From: Catonia carolina
Taxonomy: Eukaryota; Arthropoda; Insecta; Hemiptera; Achilidae
Length of the DNA stretch: 64,000 bases
NCBI GenBank assembly: GCA_035578175.1
Contig: JAQMRL010000003.1
Coordinates: forward strand, 90,560,469 to 90,624,468
Reading direction: 5' to 3'
A model generated the notes under the pieces. It was given only the letters and a program-made list of their open reading frames with translations. It was not told the origin of the DNA and did no database searches. The number at the start of each line of letters is the position of its first letter. Within the stretch, counting starts at the first letter, position 1. Below, in pieces: positions 48,870 through 58,066 of this stretch. A program made the translations under genes and the position numbers.

Positions 48870-49123
48870 TGTAGGAATCGGAAACCGAATTTGCTGATTT
48901 TCCCGCCGGTGAGATTCAGATGGCACGTGAGCTCGCAACAGCTGGATAACGGTCGACGCCAGAAGAAGAAACCAGTGTGTGTAAAAGTGTCGAGTGACGA
49001 GAGACTGTTTTCTTATGTTGTATTCTTTTTATTCTGATGTAATAATGTTCATTTTCATGTTTAAATAATAACTTGTTAAATTGACGTGTGACGAGTTTTA
49101 TTTTCATCCATTCAAATCCCACA
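48870..49123 (+). repeat. 5' LTR (254 bp)
   Basis: Starts TGTAGGAATCGG and ends AATCCCACA (TG..CA). The same sequence recurs at 53953-54206 without a difference that I can see. The transcription start and poly-A site could not be placed with confidence. Confidence 0.95.
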
Positions 49124-49126
49124 AAT

Positions 49127-49144
49127 TGGGGGCTCGTCCGGGAT
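49127..49144 (+). promoter_or_regulatory. Primer-binding site, tRNA-Pro type
   Basis: TGGGGGCTCGTCCGGGAT, three bases after the LTR, would pair with the 3' end of tRNA-Pro. It is the same 18 nt as the murine leukaemia virus primer site. Minus-strand synthesis would start here. Confidence 0.85.
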
Positions 49145-49583
49145 GAACTGAGTAACGAGTTTCGACACGAAACACACGACGCAATATAGGACGCCATTTT
49201 TACGACGCTTAAAACGAACTATCTTCTTTGCTGTTGCTTACGACGCTGACGACGAAACGACGTGCAGTTTTGTGAATCGACGACGTTTGGATCTAAGACG
49301 AGGATTCATTTGATTAACAAAACGTGCTTTTTGGATTTTGGACATTTTGGCTGCAGCATTTTTTGGTGTTACAAGTGACGACGAGAGGTATAAATTGTGA
49401 CGACGACGAGGGATTTTGGATGTGGTGAGAAAAGGACGAAGGCTCATCAGAAAAATAAAGGAAACGACGAAAAGGTATCGACAACCTAACCTATAAACCG
49501 GCGCGACGAAAAGAAGATTACACAGTTACCGACGGTCGATAAAACTGGAAACTAATTTACCGACTTTTGAATAAAACGACGAG
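49145..49583 (+). other. Untranslated leader, rich in GACGA/CGACG
   Basis: About 440 nt between the primer site and the gag start. GACGAC/CGACGA motifs recur many times. It probably holds the packaging signal and directs translation from the first good ATG. The short minus-strand frame over it is not a gene. Confidence 0.6.
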
Positions 49584-52500
49584 ATGGCGACACTAGGTGA
49601 CATAACCTCAATTCTGAACAACATAAACAACTCACCAACGAAAGCAATCAAGGTTTTACATCACCTTATTTTTGGGACAATTCCAACTGACAGGAAAAAT
49701 AGAAAACGACTGCGGGAGTTTACAGGATTCGAGTTTACAGCAGGTTCGATTGAGGAAGAACAGCAAAAGAAATTTATGGAGGAGACGTTTTCGGTGTCGG
49801 AGTTGTGTGTTGTGATAGGAATTTTAGGTGTTGACGCTGGCACTAAAGGGGAGATGATTGATGACATTTGTTATTACCTGACAAATTTGGACGCACTTCA
49901 AGCAAAAATAAACGACGATATCAAACAGGAAGAAGAAGACGACGAAGAAGAGGAGGATGATGAGGACGATAAAAAGAAAGTGAAGATAAAAAAGGACGAG
50001 AAGAAAGGCAACAGTTCTGATGAGGAGCAGGACAAAGATGTGTCGGAGGGAATAAGGCGAAATTTGGCTGCGATGGAGTTACAAAATAGGAGGTATGAAG
50101 AGCAGCATAAATTTTCGTTGACGTTTCGTGACATAGAGGGCGCTTTGAAAACATTCAATGGCAAGGACGGATATCCGGTGAAGAAGTGGATCACTGATTT
50201 CGGAGAAACAGCAGTCTTGATGGGATGGAGTGAGCTGCAAAAGTTTGTGTTTGCAAAAAAATCACTTGAAGGTTTGGCTAAGCTTTTTGTTCAAGGTGAG
50301 CGAGGATTGACGTCTTGGTCAGCTTTGAAGAAAGCACTGAGGGACGAGTTCGATACAGCGACGAGCAGTGTGGAAATTCATAAGCTGCTAACTCAACGAC
50401 GGAAGAAGCAGGACGAATCCCTCCAGGAATATTTCCTAGTGATGAAGGAGATAGCCAGCCGTGGTGACATTGAATTAGTTTCAGTGTTTCAATATGTGAT
50501 TGATGGTATCGACGACGAGACAGGAGCAAAACTTCTTTTGTACGGGGCGACGAGTTCTAGGGAGTTCAAGGACAAGATGAAGAGCTACGAGTTGGCAGTG
50601 AAGTCGATGCCAAAGAAGAGCTCCAAGAACTCTAACAACGGCAATTCGCAAGGAGGTTCCAAGCACAACAACGAGAAGGATGGAAGACGCAACGACGGTG
50701 CAAGGAAGAAGGACAGAAGCGGCGAAGGAGAAAAGAAGTGCTATAATTGTGGTGATGCTGGACATAATTCGAGGAACTGTATGCACAAGGACAAGGGTAG
50801 AAGATGCTTCAACTGTAACGACTTTGGGCACATCTCCAGTGAGTGCACAAAAGAGAGGAAGCGAGACAGAAGAGGTACTACAAGGGATGGTTCAAACATG
50901 CACAACCTGGCGACTTCGAATAGCAACCTGAAATTCAAGGAAGTCAAGCTGTGCGATCAGGAAATCAACGCCCTTATTGACTGTGGAAGTCACTACAACC
51001 TTTTGAGACAGAATATATACGAGACGATGGAAGCTCCAGGATTGCAAGAGACGAGTGTTGTTCTGTCAGGGTTCGGAGGAAGCAAGGTGTCTCCTCAAGG
51101 TTATTTCCAAACAGTCATTGAGGTCGATGAGGATGAGTTTGTGACGAACGTCTATGTAGTGTCTGGAGATGCTATGAAGATAGACATGGTGATAGGTAAC
51201 GATCTTCTGGACCAGGGTGAGGTCATCTTGAGCAAGAAGGGAGTAACCATCAGGAAACAGGAAGTATCGATCATGTGCATCCAGGTAACCAATGAACCAG
51301 AGTTGGACATCGAGAATTGTGTTGACAAAGAGACGAAGAAGCAGATAGAAGACCTAGTGGAAGGTTATGTTCCAGCAAAAACGAAGTCAACTGACGTGAA
51401 GATGAGGATCGCAGTGAAGGAAGAGCAACCAACGTTTTGCAAACCTAAACGACTATCACCAAAGGAGAAGAAGGTCGTTGATGATCAAGTCGAGGAGTGG
51501 CTAGAGAAGGATGTCATCGAACCAAGTTCGTCGGAGTATTCGAGTCAGGTGGTAGTGGTCAAAAAGAAGAACGGTGCACATCGAGTTTGCGTGGACTATC
51601 GAAGAGTAAATCGAATAGTGGTCAAGGATCGCTATCCCATGCCGCTGATCGAGGATGTCTTGGACAAACTACAGGATGCAGCTGTATTTTGTACATTGGA
51701 CCTCAAGGATGGATTCTTTCACGTAGAAGTTGAAGAGGACAGCCGACGATACCTGGCTTTTGTGACGCACACGGGACAGTACCAGTTCAAACGAGTACCT
51801 TTCGGATTTACCAATTCACCTGCAGTGTTCCAACGTTATATCAACGCCGTGTTCTGGGTGTTGATCAGGGAGAACCTGGTGTTCATCTATATGGACGACC
51901 TAATCATCCCAGCGAAGAACTTTGTTGAAGCGATTCAACGATTGGGACGTGTCTTGGGGATAGCTGCAGAGTACGGGTTAGAAATCAACTTTGCGAAGTG
52001 CCAATTCCTGAAGACGAAGGTACAGTTCCTGGGATACACTATCCAAGGTGGACAGATCCAACCATCTGAAGAGAAGGTTCTAGCCGTTCGTGACTTTCCA
52101 GAGGCGAAGACGATTACAGCGGTGCAGAGCTTTTTGGGACTGGCAAGCTACTTCAGGAAGTTCATTCCAAACTTCTCTGTCGTGGCTAAACCGCTGAGTG
52201 ACCTGTTGAGAGGAAAACCTGAGTTCAAATTTGACGATGAGCAGCGACGTGCATTTAACGAGCTCAAGGATATCCTTTCTTCAGAACCAGTTTTGAGAAT
52301 TTACAACCCGAAATTTGAGACGGAGCTTCACACCGACGCCAGCAAGTATGGATATGGAGCAGTGTTGTTGCAGAAGTGTCCAGACGACGAGAAGCTACAT
52401 CCGGTCTCATATATGAGCAAAAAGACGACCGTTCAGGAAGAAAAATACAGCAGTTACGAGCTGGAGATCTTGGCTGTAGTAAAAGCACTGAAGAAGTACA

Positions 52501-53957
52501 GAGTGTACTTGCTTGGACTGGCATTCAAGATCGTAACTGACTGTGAGGCGTTCCAAAAGACGATGCAGAAGACAGACCTAGCAGCGCGTGTGGCCAGATG
52601 GGCGATGAGCTTGGAAGAGTTTGACTATACCATCCAACACCGAGCTGGTAGCAGAATGAAACACGTCGACGCTCTAAGCAGATGTTTAGCAGTGATGTTT
52701 GGCTTCCCTGATGGTCTAACATCGAGGATCAAGATCGCACAGGAAAAAGATGACGGACTGGTAGCGATTAAAAAGATCTTGGAAGAGAAACCATACGAGG
52801 ACTTCATAGTGAGAGATGGACTTCTGTTCAAATTTGTCGACGGTCAGGAGGTCTTGGTGGTTCCACGAGCGATGCACCAGGAGATCATCCGAGCGGCACA
52901 CGAGAGAGGACACTATGCTGTCAAGAGGACGGAAGAAGACGTGAAGCAGGAATACTACATTCCTGACCTGGCCAACAAGGTGAAACGAGTGATCGCCAAC
53001 TGTGTGAAATGTCTGGTGGTAAACAGGAAGGTGGGCAAGAAGGAAGGCCTTCTTCACCCTCTGTTCAAGGAGAGTGAACCGTTGCACACCTACCACATGG
53101 ATCACATTGGACCACTCGCATCTACCAACAAGGGGTATAACCACATCCTTTGTGTAGTTGACGCCTTCACGAACTTTGTCTGGTTATATCCAGTGAAAAC
53201 GACGAAAACGGCTGAGACGATTGGAAAGATGGAATTGCAAAAGACGAACTTTGGAAACCCGGTGCAAGTGATCACCGACAAGGGGACATCGTTCACTTCC
53301 CGAGAGTTTGAGGACTACTGTGAAGCAGAAGGCATCAAACACATCGCGGTGACGACAGGACTACCCAGAGCAAATGGTCAAGTTGAAAGAGTCAACGCAA
53401 CTGTTGGAACGATCATCTCCAAGCTGAGCATCGACGACCCGACGAAGTGGTACAAGGTGGTACCTGCCGTGCAACGAGCGATCAACTCCGCGTTCCAGAG
53501 GAGCATCGGAAGATCACCGTTTGAATTGTTGATGGGAACCAAGATGCGCAACAAGGACGATCTTCACATCGTCGACCTCTTCGAAGAAGAGTTGGTTACC
53601 TCATTCGACGAGAAACGTGACCAGATGAGAGAAGATGCCAAGTTGCAGATCCAGAAGGTGCAAGCTGAAAATCGGAGCAACTTCAATCGACGACGAAAGG
53701 AAGCTGCAAAGTATAAGGTCGGTGATCTGGTTGCCATCAAACGCACCCAGCTGGGACCGAACCTTAAGTTGAAGACAAAGTACTTAGGACCATACCGAGT
53801 GATGAAGGCCAAGCTGAATAACACCTACGATGTCTACAAGGAAGGCGAAGACCAAGATGGACCACGGCTGACAAGTACTTGTGCTGAGTACATGAAGCCC
53901 TGGCTGGACGGGTATTTCTCATCCGAGTTGGATGAACTTCAGGACGGCCGAGTGTAG
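49584..53957 (+). CDS. Gag-Pol polyprotein of Ty3/Gypsy-type retrotransposon
   Basis: One continuous frame of 1457 codons from ATG 49584 (context GACGAGATGG). It makes the particle and all enzymes for copying RNA to DNA and inserting it. Order: Gag with a very acidic stretch (~115-155) followed by a basic one; zinc knuckles at Cys386-Cys399 and Cys408-Cys421 (CX2CX4HX4C); protease with Asp466-Cys-Gly, where most families have D-T/S-G; reverse transcriptase with Asp706 and YMDD (769-772); RNase H with Asp918; integrase with His1106, His1110, Cys1140 and Cys1143, then Asp1173, Asp1232 and Glu1268 (DX35E); and a GPY-like module (YLGPY) near the end. No Gag/Pol frameshift is needed, so the Gag-to-Pol ratio must be set otherwise (inference). 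The stop (53955-53957) lies inside the 3' LTR. No internal stop or missing catalytic residue seen. Confidence 0.95.
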   Translation: MATLGDITSILNNINNSPTKAIKVLHHLIFGTIPTDRKNRKRLREFTGFEFTAGSIEEEQQKKFMEETFSVSELCVVIGILGVDAGTKGEMIDDICYYLTNLDALQAKINDDIKQEEEDDEEEEDDEDDKKKVKIKKDEKKGNSSDEEQDKDVSEGIRRNLAAMELQNRRYEEQHKFSLTFRDIEGALKTFNGKDGYPVKKWITDFGETAVLMGWSELQKFVFAKKSLEGLAKLFVQGERGLTSWSALKKALRDEFDTATSSVEIHKLLTQRRKKQDESLQEYFLVMKEIASRGDIELVSVFQYVIDGIDDETGAKLLLYGATSSREFKDKMKSYELAVKSMPKKSSKNSNNGNSQGGSKHNNEKDGRRNDGARKKDRSGEGEKKCYNCGDAGHNSRNCMHKDKGRRCFNCNDFGHISSECTKERKRDRRGTTRDGSNMHNLATSNSNLKFKEVKLCDQEINALIDCGSHYNLLRQNIYETMEAPGLQETSVVLSGFGGSKVSPQGYFQTVIEVDEDEFVTNVYVVSGDAMKIDMVIGNDLLDQGEVILSKKGVTIRKQEVSIMCIQVTNEPELDIENCVDKETKKQIEDLVEGYVPAKTKSTDVKMRIAVKEEQPTFCKPKRLSPKEKKVVDDQVEEWLEKDVIEPSSSEYSSQVVVVKKKNGAHRVCVDYRRVNRIVVKDRYPMPLIEDVLDKLQDAAVFCTLDLKDGFFHVEVEEDSRRYLAFVTHTGQYQFKRVPFGFTNSPAVFQRYINAVFWVLIRENLVFIYMDDLIIPAKNFVEAIQRLGRVLGIAAEYGLEINFAKCQFLKTKVQFLGYTIQGGQIQPSEEKVLAVRDFPEAKTITAVQSFLGLASYFRKFIPNFSVVAKPLSDLLRGKPEFKFDDEQRRAFNELKDILSSEPVLRIYNPKFETELHTDASKYGYGAVLLQKCPDDEKLHPVSYMSKKTTVQEEKYSSYELEILAVVKALKKYRVYLLGLAFKIVTDCEAFQKTMQKTDLAARVARWAMSLEEFDYTIQHRAGSRMKHVDALSRCLAVMFGFPDGLTSRIKIAQEKDDGLVAIKKILEEKPYEDFIVRDGLLFKFVDGQEVLVVPRAMHQEIIRAAHERGHYAVKRTEEDVKQEYYIPDLANKVKRVIANCVKCLVVNRKVGKKEGLLHPLFKESEPLHTYHMDHIGPLASTNKGYNHILCVVDAFTNFVWLYPVKTTKTAETIGKMELQKTNFGNPVQVITDKGTSFTSREFEDYCEAEGIKHIAVTTGLPRANGQVERVNATVGTIISKLSIDDPTKWYKVVPAVQRAINSAFQRSIGRSPFELLMGTKMRNKDDLHIVDLFEEELVTSFDEKRDQMREDAKLQIQKVQAENRSNFNRRRKEAAKYKVGDLVAIKRTQLGPNLKLKTKYLGPYRVMKAKLNNTYDVYKEGEDQDGPRLTSTCAEYMKPWLDGYFSSELDELQDGRV

Positions 53958-54206
53958 GAATCGGAAACCGAATTTGCTGATTTTCCCGCCGGTGAGATTC
54001 AGATGGCACGTGAGCTCGCAACAGCTGGATAACGGTCGACGCCAGAAGAAGAAACCAGTGTGTGTAAAAGTGTCGAGTGACGAGAGACTGTTTTCTTATG
54101 TTGTATTCTTTTTATTCTGATGTAATAATGTTCATTTTCATGTTTAAATAATAACTTGTTAAATTGACGTGTGACGAGTTTTATTTTCATCCATTCAAAT
54201 CCCACA
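53953..54206 (+). repeat. 3' LTR (254 bp)
   Basis: Identical to the 5' LTR. The gag-pol stop codon is its third to fifth base. The sequence just before it (GGACGGCCGAG) is not a polypurine tract. Confidence 0.95.
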
Positions 54207-54234
54207 TATATATATATATATATATATAATATAT
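54207..54234. repeat. (TA)n microsatellite, target of the LTR element
   Basis: A run of TA units directly after the 3' LTR. A shorter run, GTATATATA, ends just before the 5' LTR. The element split this repeat. Confidence 0.85.
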
Positions 54235-54645
54235 CGAACGCACAAAAAAAGATATCCTACAGAATTATTTATAAACATACTAATATATACGTATATAATT
54301 ACATATTTATTATACATTTCTTATAAATTTTAAAGTTAGGCAAAACATATGTGTTTAAGTTTCTCCAGGAAGGTTTCATTGCACACGAGATATTTCATTC
54401 AACAAATTATTATTCTCTTTCAGAATAGATTGTGGGTGTAGCTGAAATAATATAAAACGAACATAACAAGTAATTAACAAGTATAAACGGAAAGATAAAT
54501 GTAAATTCTCGTACATCCATTGAAGTAGCTATCGTTCAGTCCTTTAACTTTTTTGATTTACTGTTTATTTTATATTATCAAGCTTTGAACGTTGTACAAA
54601 TACTTAGATGTTTTAATCTTACCTATTCCTTACGCAAATTTTATT
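54235..54645. other. AT-rich spacer
   Basis: Nothing recognised. Confidence 0.4.
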
Positions 54646-54797
54646 CGGCCGTCTCTGTAGCGTAGTGGTAGCGCGCTAGCTTACAACGTGGAGGTCCCAG
54701 GTACGATTCCCAGCTTGGGTTCGGAAAGTTCCACAAGTTAAAACTAAAATAGTCGCTAATAACCGATCTGGTAATTAGACTATAAATAAACTAAAAA
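54646..54797 (+). repeat. SINE family A copy with clear tRNA-like head
   Basis: CGTCTCTGTAGCGTAGTGG (A box), GCGCTAGCTTACAACG, B box GGTACGATTCCC. The middle of the tail is shortened; it ends GTCGCTAATAACCGATCTGG and TAAATAAACTAAAAAAA. The head folds like a tRNA, but there is no discrete tRNA gene end. Confidence 0.8.
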
Positions 54798-55324
54798 AAT
54801 CTTTCAGGAAATTTGAAGTTTTTGTTTGTATTTAATAAATTTTTAATACGGCAATTAATTAATTTTTGTACGGCACCGTTATCTCGACGTACATCGTTTT
54901 CGTCATGAACTTACAAAAATGAGTATTCAAAAAATTTCAACAGTACTTAACAATTTCAAGAAAATAGAGCACTTAAAATGTTCACTAGTTGAAAGAACAA
55001 AATCTGCCTATTGGAAACTTTTCAGTCAATGAACAAGTATTCTTGTTATAATATTTGATTGAATTGCAACTGACTCATTTTTTGACTGAAAGTAACTGTA
55101 CACTGTCCGCTGCGGTAAAATGTTTAGGTTGTTATGTAAAGTTAAATTGGAGGGACAGTACTGTTCATTAGAAATAAAGCAAAATAATAATTTAGATTTG
55201 CAGGATTTAAAATCTCGTAAATTACTTGGTTTTACTCAGCCGAGTGCGTAAGTTACGGAAAACATTCACTGGATAAAAAATGGCGTTAAAATTTTTTAAC
55301 AAAACTGGCGTTCAAAGTTTTTTT

Positions 55325-55350
55325 GAGGGTTGAATTACATGACAACCCTC
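55325..55350. repeat. Hairpin GAGGGTTG..CAACCCTC
   Basis: 8-bp stem, 10-nt loop (55333-55342). Unassigned. Confidence 0.6.
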
Positions 55351-55412
55351 TCTTACAAAACATGTACACTAGGCCGATACCGGGTGCTCAGCGCAGACGT
55401 TTGAAGTGCTTC

Positions 55413-55435
55413 TGGCCAAGAGATCTTCTTGGCCA
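55413..55435. repeat. Perfect palindrome TGGCCAAGA..TCTTGGCCA
   Basis: 9-bp arms, GATCT centre. Unassigned. Confidence 0.7.
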
Positions 55436-55776
55436 AATGTAGGACTGTGGTGATGACTGCACGCTCCTTCAAATTAATCAAGTTTTGGAACATTAGCTTC
55501 ACATTTAGAAATTGTTATGTTTATATAATTAAAGATACTAAATTTCATTTCAAAGCGTCAAAAAAATACTTAAAAGATTCTATCAGCTGGGTTGTTTATT
55601 GTCGAATATTAATGCAGATATCTAGTTTATTTAATCATTAAACATTAAATATACTTTAATGTAAAAAAATTTTAAAATTAACACAATTGACCCTACTATA
55701 TTACCTATTATATTGCTCTATTATATTGACACTATTATTCTTTTGTAAAAAACACAAAAAGTATTAATAAGTACTT

Positions 55777-56173
55777 GTGTTGTTGTTTAGGTCATCAGCC
55801 AAAAGGCTGGTTTGAAGCTGTAGAGGTTTTACTAAGTAAAACGAGGAGTGAGGTAGTTTACCGTTGCCTTCCTCACTGAGTGGAAAAGTACGCTTATCAG
55901 CATGCCGGGCCCTCTGAAAAGCACATATTTTCCACTCTGCAAACGACACCTTCACTTCATTCACCACAGGGTCTGGCTGTATAATGAAATTCATTACTTT
56001 CAGAGGAGATAACTCTGATTAGTGTCTTTCGCACCTCTACCTCTTCTGTTCTTAAATGATTCAGTCATTTAATTGGCTGACCATGTGATAAGAAATATAA
56101 CTATTTATTTTAGCCCTGCAACGAACAGAGTGAGTGTAAATAATTTGACACTCCACCTGTCCGTTATGGGCAG
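55777..56173 (-). mobile_element. Retroposon family C, full-length copy
   Basis: 397 bp, the same length as the copy at 14187-14583, flanked by perfect 11-bp AATAAGTACTT duplications at 55766-55776 and 56174-56184. In sense (minus) direction it begins CTGCCCATAACGG and ends AACCAGCCTTTTGGCTGATG, then ACCTAAACAACAACAC. The AGCC/GGCT pair near the end can form a small hairpin. A 76-codon frame on the same strand (55764-55994) is part of the repeat and not conserved as a protein, as far as I can tell. Confidence 0.75.
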
Positions 56174-56184
56174 AATAAGTACTT

Positions 56185-56895
56185 ATTAGTTGTAAAGACT
56201 GATGACACTTTTGTCTTAACAGTACTTACAATAAATTCCCTTCCATGAGAATCTTTAAACAAACAAAATATTGAAAACTCATTTCCAGATTGTACTCAGG
56301 TTAAAAAATAGCTAGTAATTAACGCTAATACAAAATAAATAACGGAAGATGAATTCTTAATTAAATCCTAAGAAAAACCAATTTAAAAATACAAAATTCA
56401 ATTATATTCTTGGAAGTGAGCTTTCTAAAAGTCGGATTATAAAATGAATTATTTACATTAATATTAAATAAAATAGTAAATATTCATCTAATGCAAGAAA
56501 AATACAAAATAATGTAAATTTACAAGGTAAAGAAAATTATTAATGAAAAAAGAAATACTATTTTATTTCTTTTTACTTCATAATTTATTTTTGATTCATT
56601 ATGCTAGGTTATTACTAGACTAATAGCATGTGGTGAAAACTGATATTTCAAAACTGTTTTATACCCGGTTGTTGCAGTTTATTTCACAACCTTTTGTATG
56701 ACCAAAATACTCCATGAGAGAGGTTTAGTTAAATTTGCTGGAACTAAAAGATTTCTTTGAATTTTTTTTTAAAATTTTTATAGGTAAATGTACTTTTATG
56801 TAAGTTTCGTTTCCTACCGAACACTTTTTTTCATATTTTACAAACATTCCTGGTCGATTGCTTTTTACGGTATACGCATCGGGTCTAATAATGGG
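56185..56895. other. AT-rich spacer
   Basis: Nothing recognised. Confidence 0.4.
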
Positions 56896-56897
56896 TA

Positions 56898-57486
56898 GGG
56901 GAGAGGAACCAAATATGGAATACCATTTTCATTTTTTCATTTTTCTGGGTTTTTATAACTATTTTAAAATTACTGGAATTTTATATCAATAGTAGAAATA
57001 GTTTATTTCACAACTAAAAAATACAAAATCTTAAATTTACATATATAATTTTTTTCTAAATTTTCTGTAGCGACACGATTTTTACAATAATTCACAAAAT
57101 AGGATCTTAATATGGAATACATTGGGTTATAATTTAGAGTACTTGGAATAGATACATAATTTACGTAGGCCTACATAGTTTTTAAAGCACCAAAGTATTA
57201 GTCCAATCAGTTAATTCACAGTAATCGCAGACAAAATACAACCTTTCAGCACTAGTGCATTGTTCATGATATCAATTACACCTCGAGCATTGAATCTACT
57301 TTCCACCTTTTTTGTCTTCATTGTAATCACGTTGACAATACACGCTGTATTTGGTCTGTTTGAATCCGGTAGTTGTTTCTGTCGGTATAACCAATGGCGC
57401 GAGAAGATCAGGATTTTCAACGTCCTGTCTGGAAAAACACTAGTATTCCATAATAAGACCCTATTCCATATATGGCTCCCTTCCCC
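56898..57486. mobile_element. Tc1/mariner/pogo-type element with TA duplication
   Basis: Left GGGGAGAGGAACCAAATATG and inverted right GGGGAAGGGAGCCATATATG, with TA on each side (56896-56897, 57487-57488). 589 bp. A 69-codon minus frame (57211-57420) lies in the interior with no recognised domain. Confidence 0.65.
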
Positions 57487-57731
57487 TACTTATATAGTAC
57501 AAATACGGATCTATTTATTTAAGACGTTCATATTTTTACTTCATCCCCTCCTCAAAACTTTACAAAAATTATCACAGTTTATTTGAAAGGTTTCTTAATC
57601 TTACAACCATGTAAAAAAGTTAAACCTTTTAGAATTTAGAACTTGAGTGTGAAATAAACGGTTTCTTGGCATTGACTGCATTTCGGATAATCCCCATGTT
57701 TGAAAAAATTGAAAACCTTATTAATCATTTA

Positions 57732-58066
57732 TTATATTCTTTCTAAATTTTTTTTTTCCGTAACGTGTTGCAATCTGTTCAATTCAGAACAATAAGCAAC
57801 CCCTTGACCCAATAAGATGAGGATGATAATATGTAGGACGTGCAAATAAGGTGTAGTCTTGTACAGACTCAGGCCGACCTTTCCCGAGAGAGTATGATTA
57901 ATTGAACCCCAACCATCAAAGTACACCGGTAACCACTGTATGGCATTCAAATCCGCATAAAAGTAACCTTTACAAGGATTTGAATCAGGAACCTTTGTCT
58001 CCGAAAATCAGCTGTTGTTAGCTGATTTTGGCAACGACTTTACCTCTAGACCAACCCAGTGGGTCT
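57732..58066 (-). repeat. SINE family F with pol III-like boxes
   Basis: On the minus strand: A box GGTCTAGAGGTAAAGTCG (58035-58052), then a B-box-like GGTTCCTGATTCAAATCC with its core at 57976-57989. The body contains CGGTGTACTTTGATGGT, CCTGAGTCTGTACAAGAC and an AACAGATTGCAACACG end before an A-rich tail. The 72-codon minus frame in it is a by-product of the repeat. Confidence 0.8.

Larger units (their letters stand above)
48870..54206 (+). mobile_element. Intact Ty3/Gypsy-type LTR retrotransposon
   Basis: Complete element: 5' LTR, tRNA-Pro-type primer-binding site, ~440-nt leader, one gag-pol frame, 3' LTR. The two LTRs are identical as far as I can read (254 bp each). It sits in a TA microsatellite: TATA on the left (48866-48869) and on the right (54207-54210), so the target duplication is 4 bp or more and cannot be sized. 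No envelope gene and no chromodomain are visible. No convincing polypurine tract precedes the 3' LTR. G+C is visibly higher than in the flanks. Integrase placed C-terminal to reverse transcriptase/RNase H is the Ty3/Gypsy order. The clade is not determined. Confidence 0.95.
54798..55765. other. AT-rich stretch with two short palindromes
   Basis: Palindromes at 55325-55350 and 55413-55435. A 70-codon frame at 55429 starts in the second one and has no domain. Confidence 0.4.

Noticed and set aside
49661..53824. Minus-strand frames of 65-142 codons inside the LTR element
   Set aside because: All are shadows of the gag-pol frame. None has a recognisable domain.
53000..53957. Envelope gene or chromodomain at the end of the retrotransposon
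   Set aside because: After the GPY-like module only ~60 codons remain before the stop, with no signal peptide, membrane segment or chromodomain pattern.
54646..54720. tRNA gene on the + strand
   Set aside because: A and B boxes are good, but the acceptor stem does not close and the sequence continues into a SINE tail shared with other copies.
57732..57950. 72-codon minus-strand protein
   Set aside because: The whole frame lies in SINE F, and the second copy at 34876 does not keep it.
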